A stretch of 11,580 nt of DNA from Cytophagales bacterium. Its GTDB lineage: Bacteria > Bacteroidota > Bacteroidia > Cytophagales > Cyclobacteriaceae. The stretch is from positions 1,548 through 13,127 of the forward strand of contig DMST01000057.1 in assembly GCA_003454975.1 (NCBI GenBank). Direction: 5' to 3'. Every line of letters begins with the position of its first letter. Position 1 is the first letter of the stretch. The notes below the pieces were generated by a model. That model searched no databases and was not told where the DNA came from. It saw nothing but the letters and a program-made list of their open reading frames with translations. Positions 1 to 5,300 of this stretch are shown in pieces. Made by a program: the position numbers and the translations under genes.

Positions 1-1618
1 GGGCCCAGAGGGCCAGGCTCAGAAGGGTCCAGTAGACGCTGTAGGCTACCATGCCGGAAACAAACGGCCCAAACCCATTGAAGGCGGTGTAGGTGTAGTC
101 GGGCACCTGTCCAAAACGCCAGAGGTAAGCATCTACGCCCAAGCGGGGCAAACCATACTGTACCACCAGCAAAACTACCAGAGTAGCGCCGTAGGCCAGG
201 TACTTGTTGTGAATTAGGTTATGCAGGAAGATGGACAAGATGATCATCCAGGCAAAGCCTAGAAAATGGATGCCCAATACCTCGGTGGCGTAGTGCCCCA
301 AGTCAATGTCAGTATAGCCTTTGGTAACCTGGGTAAACAGGCCCATGAGTACGCCCAGCACTTGTACCATGAATATCACCAGCAGCATAGCCGTAATTTT
401 GGCGCTAATGCGGCCCAGATTAGAAAAGGGCATGGCATCGGTGATGGCATCTACCTTCACGTCGCGCTCGCGCCAAACTACCGCCCCTGCGTAGATGATG
501 GCCAAAGCAATGGTAAATAGATACATGCCTGACTGTAGGCCGTTGATCATGATGTAGGTGACCGGATAGCTGGAATTGTTGTACCAACCGTCGGCCTGGG
601 CCAGGGCGTTGAGGCCATTGCCTACCGCAAGCACCATCAATATCCAGAAAGCGGGGCTGCGCAGGATGCCGCGAAGGTCAATACGCACCATGGTGGCAAA
701 CTGCGCCCAGCGGGTACGCAGGGTACCTTGAAAAGCCCGCACGGGCACGGCACGGAACAGCTGAGGTACCACCTCTTCCTTTTTCTGGCGGCGTTTCCGT
801 TGCTTAGGACTAGCGCTTACCATGCTAAAGGAGAAACGGCGGTACTGCCACCAGGCCAAACCGAAAGCAGCCAGGAAGTAGCCAGCGCGGTTCAGGAGCA
901 ACACGGGTTCGCTCCACATATAGCGGGTGTTGATCTCAAATACCGTCCAGTACCGGGTCACTTGTGTGCTGGCGTTGAGCCCCAGCGGGTCTAGTATGTT
1001 CACCCAATGGCCCGTTTCTACATTGAAAAGCAGAGACACGGTAACCAAGTATAGCACCAGGAATACGAGCGCACCCACAAAGCCAGCGGAAGTAGATTTG
1101 AAGCGGAGACCCAGGCTGAAGATGATGGCCGTAAGGATGAAGCTATTGGGCAGGATGAACAGTACGAAGGTCTGCACGTAGCCCATTAGCATAGAAGGGC
1201 CGATGTCCTCCGCCGGAGCAAAGGGCATAATGGCACCCACACCTATGCCCAGCAATGCCCCAACCAGCGGAATCATGGTGAGGACCCAGGCCGCCAGGAA
1301 GCGACCCCAGAAGTAGTTCCGCTTTTTCAGCGGATAGCTGAACACAATGTGGTGGAAATTGGAGTTGATGTCGCGCAGGGCGGCGGCGTTACCAAAAGCT
1401 ACGGCCATAAACAGCCCCATGATCAGGCTCACCGTCATTACCATGATGGCAATGCTAAAGGGCGAGTTCACAAACACACCGTCCTGGCCAAAGCCAATGG
1501 TGAATCCATCGTTGGTCACGCCCAAAAACATCAAGGCGAAGCAAAGGACGAAGAACAGGTAGAGCATGGGCTTGCGCCGGTAGCTCCGCAGTTCAAAGAA
1601 GAAAAATTCGCGTAGCAT
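1..1618 (-). CDS. ABC-2 type permease, probable N-terminal half of a permease/M1-aminopeptidase fusion (3' end cut by window edge)
   Basis: This is a polytopic inner-membrane protein; 539 codons are visible from ATG 1618 and the frame is still open at the left edge. Two ABC-2 permease modules can be seen. The first (residues 1-260) begins with a cytosolic MLREFFFFELRSYRRK segment and has hydrophobic helices at about 20-36, 52-76, 105-131, 148-169, 179-198 and 239-258. A basic linker (PKQRKRRQKKEE, 270-281) leads to a second module from about 305, with helices near 322-337, 362-381, 407-428, 449-466 and 476-489. The WRERD motif (382-386) followed by VDAITDAMPFSN is, from family knowledge, typical of Bacteroidota permeases that continue into a C-terminal M1 metallopeptidase. 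That part would lie outside the window, so the fusion is inferred. The start lies 3 bases after the stop of the small exported protein, so the two are probably co-transcribed. No ATPase is adjacent upstream. Confidence 0.85.
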   Translation of the reverse strand, partial: MLREFFFFELRSYRRKPMLYLFFVLCFALMFLGVTNDGFTIGFGQDGVFVNSPFSIAIMVMTVSLIMGLFMAVAFGNAAALRDINSNFHHIVFSYPLKKRNYFWGRFLAAWVLTMIPLVGALLGIGVGAIMPFAPAEDIGPSMLMGYVQTFVLFILPNSFILTAIIFSLGLRFKSTSAGFVGALVFLVLYLVTVSLLFNVETGHWVNILDPLGLNASTQVTRYWTVFEINTRYMWSEPVLLLNRAGYFLAAFGLAWWQYRRFSFSMVSASPKQRKRRQKKEEVVPQLFRAVPVRAFQGTLRTRWAQFATMVRIDLRGILRSPAFWILMVLAVGNGLNALAQADGWYNNSSYPVTYIMINGLQSGMYLFTIALAIIYAGAVVWRERDVKVDAITDAMPFSNLGRISAKITAMLLVIFMVQVLGVLMGLFTQVTKGYTDIDLGHYATEVLGIHFLGFAWMIILSIFLHNLIHNKYLAYGATLVVLLVVQYGLPRLGVDAYLWRFGQVPDYTYTAFNGFGPFVSGMVAYSVYWTLLSLALWA

Positions 1619-1621
1619 GGC

Positions 1622-1990
1622 TTATTCGGTCACCGGGGTTAGGGAGAAAGAATAGGTAGTGCGGTGGTTGCCCTTCACGGTAATGGTGATGGCCTCGCCC
1701 TCTACTTCGGATAGATCCAGGGTCTTCTTATGGTCGAAAAACAGCACCCCAAAGCCCCAGTGGTTATTGAGACGATTGCCGGCCTCATCTTCGATCATTA
1801 GGGAATGGTAGGCCATCCAGGTTTTGCTGTTCCATTCCAGCAAGGCCTGGTCGCCCAGCTCTTCCAAAGGAATGATGTACTCAGCAGGTCCGCTGCCTTC
1901 GTAGTGGTAGGTGTTCAGTTCAGGAGCCTGGGTAAAGGCCATGCAAGCCATACCGATCATGGCTGCGGATATGATTATGAATTTTTTCAT
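1622..1990 (-). CDS. small exported protein of unknown function (122 aa)
   Basis: I do not recognise a family. The ATG at 1990 was chosen because it opens a clear export signal: a basic MKKF start, a hydrophobic core (residues 4-19) and a likely signal peptidase I site near TQA (20-22). The frame stays open upstream to 2182, but that part only reads through heptad repeats and gives a charged low-complexity peptide, so it is probably not translated. Cys16 (GMAC) could mimic a lipobox but lacks the usual hydrophobic residue at -3. The mature part of about 100 residues looks beta-rich, with aromatic/charged segments such as HWGFGVLFFDHKK (77-89) and an alternating ITITVKGNHRTTYSFSL strand pattern (101-117). 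Its stop is 3 bases before the permease start, which suggests translational coupling and a role linked to that permease or to an extracytoplasmic M1 domain (inference). Confidence 0.75.
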   Translation of the reverse strand: MKKFIIISAAMIGMACMAFTQAPELNTYHYEGSGPAEYIIPLEELGDQALLEWNSKTWMAYHSLMIEDEAGNRLNNHWGFGVLFFDHKKTLDLSEVEGEAITITVKGNHRTTYSFSLTPVTE

Positions 1991-2005
1991 GATGTCTTTT
2001 GTATT

Positions 2006-2122
2006 GACGAGGTACGATTGACGAATGACGATTGCAGTAGTGATAAATATTGGTTCAGTTTCTTCCTCGTCTCTCCGTGATGTCTTGACTCTTATGTCTT
2101 GGCTCTTGTGTCTTTGCTCTTT
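2006..2122. repeat. two period-7 tandem repeat arrays in the LytTR / small-protein spacer
   Basis: Bases 2006-2033 read as four 7-base units related to GACGAWT (GACGAGG, TACGATT, GACGAAT, GACGATT). Bases 2081-2122 read as six 7-base units that also form three 14-base units of the form TGTCTTGRCTCTTR. The last unit runs into the stop codon of the LytTR gene at 2121-2123. Between the arrays lies a pyrimidine-rich stretch (2058-2076). Read on the minus strand the second array is purine-rich (AAGAGCCAAGAC-like) and has no self-complementarity, so it is not a hairpin terminator. Similar pieces recur at 3672-3689 and 5152-5168. Function is unknown. Confidence 0.8.
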
Positions 2123-2915
2123 AAGCCCAACGATCTTTAAACTCGGGAATGTACTTGCGGGAGACGGGCACCATGGCATCACTTGTAGTGAGGGAAAGTT
2201 TGAGGCCTTGCGCGTTGCCCTGGATGTCGGTAATCTGGTCCAGGTTGACGATGAAAGAGCGGTGGCACCGGAAAAAGGAAGCTGGTAGCTCGGCTTCTAT
2301 TCGCGTGAGCGTATTGCGGAGGAGCGTGCGTTGGGGGGTATCATCTTTTGTATAATGAACGGCCACGTAGTTTTCCATGGCTTCCAAATAGAGTAGGTGG
2401 GAAATTGATACCGTCAAGGCTTGTGGGTCCTGTGTGCTGGGTAAGGTGACCGAAGGAGCCAGCGGCCGGGGAGTAGCGTTGGAAGGAGGGGTGAGTGTGT
2501 CGGCCAGGTGTTGGTTTTGGCGCAAGGCCTGGAAACTGGTGATAAAGCCGCTAATTGTGGTGGGGAAAATGCCTACGGCAAAGGTGAAGAGTACGTGCTT
2601 ACCCAGAATATTCCAAGAAAAGGAATGCCCGTTGAGCCATTGTACTCCAAAATGGTTGCCTAGCGAGATGAGGAGGATCAGTACCGTTACATCCAACAGC
2701 CAGTGGCCAAAGGTCCATTGGGGTTTGTCTTTGGGTAGTTTGAGGACAAACAAGGTGAAGAGGCTATAGAGGATGGCCACGCCAAAGCTGATGGCCCCAA
2801 ACAACAGGCTGTACACCATCCGCGTAGCCAGGTCGAATCGGCTAAAGCCAAAGGGGGCAAACAGCATGAAAAAAGCCACGATAAACAGACTCGCAATCAG
2901 GATGTTGCGTATCAT
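2121..2915 (-). CDS. membrane-anchored LytTR-family transcriptional regulator
   Basis: This is a DNA-binding regulator tethered to the inner membrane, with no receiver domain. Numbering from the upstream ATG at 2978 (285 aa), hydrophobic helices lie at about 25-45, 55-80, 93-108 and 123-148. A Pro-rich linker follows (162-184), then a LytTR domain (about 185-283) with the family hallmarks LLYLEAMENYVAVHY (195-209), SFFRCHRSFIVNLDQI (234-249) and VPVSRKYIPEFK (270-281). I prefer the internal ATG at 2915 (264 aa, starting MIRNILIAS). It puts the first helix at the N-terminus as usual for the family, and a promoter-like site at 2983-3013 would place the transcript start right at the upstream ATG. 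No Shine-Dalgarno is visible at either. It is divergent from the DUF4442 gene and followed by the small exported protein and permease, which it may regulate (inference). Confidence 0.88.
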   Translation of the reverse strand: MIRNILIASLFIVAFFMLFAPFGFSRFDLATRMVYSLLFGAISFGVAILYSLFTLFVLKLPKDKPQWTFGHWLLDVTVLILLISLGNHFGVQWLNGHSFSWNILGKHVLFTFAVGIFPTTISGFITSFQALRQNQHLADTLTPPSNATPRPLAPSVTLPSTQDPQALTVSISHLLYLEAMENYVAVHYTKDDTPQRTLLRNTLTRIEAELPASFFRCHRSFIVNLDQITDIQGNAQGLKLSLTTSDAMVPVSRKYIPEFKDRWA

Positions 2916-2982
2916 GGTGCGTACATCACAGGTATCGGGGAAGGGTTCTTTCAGAAAAGATAGCGCAGATTGGGCCATGGCC

Positions 2983-3013
2983 TAAAGGTATGTTGCCCCC
3001 GGTTTTCACCAAA
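2983..3013 (-). promoter_or_regulatory. candidate Bacteroidota-type promoter for the LytTR gene
   Basis: On the minus strand a TTTG (3013-3010) is followed by 19 bases and then TACCTTTA (2990-2983), one base from the known Bacteroidota -7 consensus TAnnTTTG; TTTG is the known -33 element. The predicted transcript start, at about 2976-2979, coincides with the first ATG (2978). The gene would therefore be either leaderless from that ATG or start at ATG 2915 with a leader of about 60 bases. Confidence 0.45.
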
Positions 3014-3113
3014 ACGATTCTCGGTTTTGCGCTGGCAGCAAATCGGTTCGGTTGCTTTCCACTTGATCCTTAGCTTCCTTCGCGCTGAGTTGTAAATACA
3101 TCTTTATCCATTC

Positions 3114-3638
3114 ATGTCATTTTACAAGAAGGCTACCGCAGTAGGAGAGAAGTTGATAGGGAAGGACAAAGTCTTTCGCTATGGGTTCAATTGGTCACCC
3201 ATGTATCGGCGCAGCACGGCCAGGATCACGGAGGTAACCAAAGACCTATCCCACATTAAGATCAAGCTGCCCATCAGTTGGAAGAACCGCAATTATGCCA
3301 ACTCCATCTTTGGTGGCAGCATGTTCTCGGCCGTAGATCCTATACCCATGATCCAGCTGGTCGGTATTCTGGGTGATGACTATATCGTTTGGGATAAGTC
3401 CGCCAATGTTCGGTTTCGGCGGCCTGCCAAAGAACACCTCTACGCCAGCTTCGATTTCTCGGCTGAAGAAATCGCCGAGATCAAGCGCCGGGTAGGCGAG
3501 GAGCAGGAGATTGAGATCGAGCGGATGACGCAACTAACCAACCAGGAAGGCGGGGTGGTTTTCTGCGAGATCCAAAAAACCATCTACATTGCAGACAAGG
3601 CCTACTACAAGGAGAAACGCAAACAGCGGGGGAAATGA
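3114..3638 (+). CDS. DUF4442 hot-dog fold protein, PaaI-like putative thioesterase
   Basis: A cytosolic 174-residue protein with the pattern of the DUF4442 family, which adopts the hot-dog fold of acyl-CoA thioesterases. Visible marks are the N-terminal helix with WSPMYRRS (27-34), the strand ITEVTKDLSHIKIKLP (38-53), the central NYANSIFGGSMFSAVDP segment (60-76) where the hot-dog helix starts, and alternating strands at 98-116 (KSANVRFRRP...) and 131-160 (EIEIERMT..., GGVVFCEIQKTIYIA). A basic tail ends the protein (KEKRKQRGK). Length is normal for the family. Enzyme activity on acyl-CoA is inferred from the fold; DUF4442 members are mostly uncharacterised and I see no proven catalytic residue. 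It is a single-gene unit, divergent from the LytTR regulator and convergent with the ABC pair, so neither neighbour points to its substrate. Confidence 0.87.
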   Translation: MSFYKKATAVGEKLIGKDKVFRYGFNWSPMYRRSTARITEVTKDLSHIKIKLPISWKNRNYANSIFGGSMFSAVDPIPMIQLVGILGDDYIVWDKSANVRFRRPAKEHLYASFDFSAEEIAEIKRRVGEEQEIEIERMTQLTNQEGGVVFCEIQKTIYIADKAYYKEKRKQRGK

Positions 3639-3671
3639 GTTATTAGTTGCTGTCTGTGCGGTGCACACCCG

Positions 3672-3689
3672 AGTCTTGGCTCTTGGGTC
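3672..3689. repeat. isolated copy of the TCTTGGCTCTTG repeat
   Basis: The 13 bases GTCTTGGCTCTTG (3673-3685) are identical to 2096-2108 in the spacer after the LytTR gene. Both lie just downstream of a stop codon, but here the gene (DUF4442) is on the opposite strand, so the repeat is in the reverse sense relative to transcription. Confidence 0.6.
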
Positions 3690-3719
3690 TGGTAGTGTAG
3701 CGACCCATTACCCGTTTTT
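3684..3719 (+). terminator. weak candidate terminator after the DUF4442 gene
   Basis: A 6-base stem TGGGTC (3684-3689) / GACCCA (3702-3707) with a 12-base loop is followed, after seven bases, by a run of five T (3715-3719). It lies about 45 bases after the stop codon in the right orientation. The large loop and the gap before the T run make it a weak example. Confidence 0.3.
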
Positions 3720-3729
3720 GATGATTACA

Positions 3730-3744
3730 CAATGCCAGGCATTG
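3730..3744. repeat. perfect 15-base palindrome between convergent genes
   Basis: CAATGCC-A-GGCATTG is a perfect inverted repeat with 7-base arms and a single central base. The one-base centre is too small for an RNA hairpin loop without losing inner pairs, so it resembles a dimeric protein-binding site more than a terminator. It lies in the 201-base spacer between the 3' ends of the DUF4442 and ABC ATPase genes. Confidence 0.5.
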
Positions 3745-3839
3745 GTAACACCTAGTTGGGCATTAGTACTACGGATGGGCCGCGAACTGGTCCGCAGGTT
3801 GGAAGGGTAGTGGTACATGGGGCTGGCCTACTAGTATGT

Positions 3840-4511
3840 TTAAACCCAAGCGCTATCCGGTAGGTAGCCAAAGTTTTTTAGCTCCTCTTTTTTCTGAAGA
3901 GTATAAACATTCCGGTCCTTGAGTACCACCAGGCGGGTAGCGGCTTGCCATACGTGCCGATAGTCATGGTCGGTAAGTACAATACCCTTGCCCGCTTGTT
4001 CGGCTTGTGCCCGGATCAGCCGGATGATTTCTTCCTTCTGTATGGGTGCGATACCGTTGAACGGTTCATCCAGCAGTACTATAGGTGCTCGGCTGTGCAA
4101 AATCAGCAAGCACTCAATTAGCCGCAGTTGACCAGCCGACACTTGGTAGCACTTGCGATCGAGAAAGGGTTGCACCCAGGCATGCCCCTCTAGCTGCGAC
4201 CGATAGGGCTGTGGGCAATACAGCCGCAGGGCCTGCCGGATGCGCAAATGGTCAGGTAGCCAGCCGTCTTGGGGTAAATAGGCCAACCGTCCGGGTAGCT
4301 GCCTGGCCGATTTGATGTAGGTGTCGTCTACTTCTACAAAGGCTCCGTCGGCTGGCAGCAGCCGCATGATGACCCGTAGCAGGGTAGACTTTCCGCAGCC
4401 ATTGCGGCCTACCAGACCCACTACCCCCCCTGTTTCGCAGGTCAGATAAGCCCCCGTGAGCACGGCGGCCTCACCAAAATACTTATGGATACTATCAGCG
4501 CGGAGTTTCAT
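3840..4511 (-). CDS. ABC transporter ATP-binding protein, LptB-like (223 aa)
   Basis: A stand-alone cytosolic nucleotide-binding subunit that would energise a membrane partner by ATP hydrolysis. All core motifs are present: Walker A GRNGCGKST (35-43), Q-loop Gln81 in LPQDGWLP, signature VSAGQ (124-128, a variant of LSGGQ), Walker B IVLLDEP (144-150) and the H-loop His182 in LTDHDYRHVW (179-188). The C-terminal ELKNFGYLPDS tail and TDHDYR form are, from family knowledge, shared with a Bacteroidota group of LptB-like ATPases. The ATG at 4511 overlaps the stop of the upstream membrane gene by 4 bases (ATGA), a sign of tight translational coupling, so the small membrane protein is the likely partner. 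The family does not fix the substrate, and no lpt genes are nearby, so I do not assign LptB. Confidence 0.9.
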   Translation of the reverse strand: MKLRADSIHKYFGEAAVLTGAYLTCETGGVVGLVGRNGCGKSTLLRVIMRLLPADGAFVEVDDTYIKSARQLPGRLAYLPQDGWLPDHLRIRQALRLYCPQPYRSQLEGHAWVQPFLDRKCYQVSAGQLRLIECLLILHSRAPIVLLDEPFNGIAPIQKEEIIRLIRAQAEQAGKGIVLTDHDYRHVWQAATRLVVLKDRNVYTLQKKEELKNFGYLPDSAWV

Positions 4512-4834
4512 AGGATTAAGTTGATGAGCAGACCAATGATGAGGCTAAAAACAGCGGTAGTAGCCCAAAGATGAATTCGGCCCAAACCCAGGTTATGATA
4601 GAAATGGTATTCTTGGGGTTTGCGGAGTTCGTAGGTGACTCCGTGAAAAACCAGACTGAGCAAGAGATAACTACGGGCCACCGTAGGTACAGAAATCCAG
4701 GTGGAATCAGCTGCATTTTCTAGCCCTGCTAGCTGCACGGGCAGTCGGGATATGGCACCCGCAATGACAGAAATAAGGGCCGCTGGAAGGATAAGCCTGC
4801 GTTCAAAATGCCATAAGGCAATAAGTTGGGTCAT
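4508..4834 (-). CDS. small three-helix membrane protein, probable partner of the ABC ATPase (108 aa)
   Basis: ATG 4834 gives MTQLIALWHFERR; the frame extends further upstream only from a TTG, so ATG is preferred. Predicted helices are at about 14-31 (LILPAALISVIAGAIS), 52-67 (TVARSYLLLSLVFHGV) and 88-107 (LWATTAVFSLIIGLLINLIL). Between the last two lies a charged, aromatic segment RKPQEYHFYHNLGLGRIHLW (70-89). In ABC-2 permeases a similar YxFYxNLG stretch precedes a transmembrane helix and may contact the ATPase (inference from similarity, not shown). The protein is about half the size of a normal ABC-2 permease. Its stop codon overlaps the ATPase start. I cannot name a family; it could be a truncated permease, but the intact frame and coupling argue for a genuine small subunit, perhaps acting as an oligomer. 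Confidence 0.75.
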   Translation of the reverse strand: MTQLIALWHFERRLILPAALISVIAGAISRLPVQLAGLENAADSTWISVPTVARSYLLLSLVFHGVTYELRKPQEYHFYHNLGLGRIHLWATTAVFSLIIGLLINLIL

Positions 4835-5154
4835 AGCAATGGGGTTGTTGAGAACACATTTCCCTTCCCAATTACCAGGCCAAAATGAATGTCCACGCAA
4901 TTAATCTTCAATCCGCAAGGCCTATCTACCGATCATACCCAATGCTTGAAGTGAAACATGGTTTATGTTTCCGAGATCGATCCGCTGCAAGGGATGTGGA
5001 TAGGTTTTGGTGCGGTTGGTGGCCAGTATAAGTGTAAACGATCAAAATCTTGATTGGCTGCTTTCTTCGGCACTTCCTCAGGGTGTAGCTGGTTCCTTGG
5101 TTTCACCTCCCATTTAGCCGTCTCCTTTCTATTCCAGTAATGGGTTAATGTGAC

Positions 5155-5200
5155 GAATGAGGTACAGAGGCCATTTGTTTTCGATAAACGGCCCTCATTC
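5155..5200. repeat. bulged inverted repeat with a 7-base insertion
   Basis: GAATGAG (5155-5161) pairs with CTCATTC (5194-5200) and GGCC (5169-5172) with GGCC (5190-5193), giving an 11-base stem interrupted on the left by the 7-base bulge GTACAGA (5162-5168). The loop is 17 bases. The left arm sits within GACGAATGAGGTAC, which resembles the heptad repeat at 2006-2033. There is no T run after it, so it is not a standard terminator. Confidence 0.5.
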
Positions 5201-5214
5201 TACCCACGAATCAT

Positions 5215-5246
5215 TTTTGCCCGTGTATAAGATGCTGGTATTTAAT
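5215..5246 (+). promoter_or_regulatory. possible promoter for the TPR histidine kinase
   Basis: TTTTG (5215-5219) is followed by exactly 19 bases and TATTTAAT (5239-5246). This resembles the Bacteroidota TTTG / TAnnTTTG pattern, but the -7 element matches only partly. It would give a leader of about 50 bases before the ATG at 5301. The stretch is strongly AT-rich compared with its surroundings. Confidence 0.3.
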
Positions 5247-5300
5247 TATAATTTAATCTTATGATAACCTATTGGTACAATCGGCTTTACCTACCCCTAC

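Larger units (their letters stand above)
4835..5300. other. 466-base divergent intergenic region without a recognisable gene
   Basis: The region separates the ABC pair (minus) from the kinase (plus). Both strands are full of stops; the longest ATG frame I followed (from 4942, 29 codons) has no Shine-Dalgarno and no family features. It contains a bulged inverted repeat (5155-5200) that includes a heptad-like repeat, a possible promoter (5215-5246), and a very AT-rich stretch at 5239-5270. I see no tRNA or recognisable riboswitch. The size is large for two simple promoters, so a small RNA is possible but not supported by anything specific. Confidence 0.6.

Noticed and set aside
1991..2182. N-terminal extension of the small exported protein up to 2182
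   Set aside because: It translates the heptad repeats into charged low-complexity residues, overlaps the LytTR gene end, and would bury a good signal peptide.
3782..3795. Hairpin GCGAAC / GTCCGC after the ABC ATPase gene
   Set aside because: It needs a mismatch on this strand or a G-U pair on the other, has a tiny loop and no following T run, so it was not called a terminator.
3589..3810. A 73-codon open frame on the plus strand overlapping the end of the DUF4442 gene
   Set aside because: It lies partly inside the DUF4442 gene in another frame, partly in repeat-containing spacer, and its translation has no family or signal features.
4942..5031. Possible 29-codon peptide in the kinase upstream region
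   Set aside because: No Shine-Dalgarno, no hydrophobic or conserved pattern and a composition like untranslated sequence.
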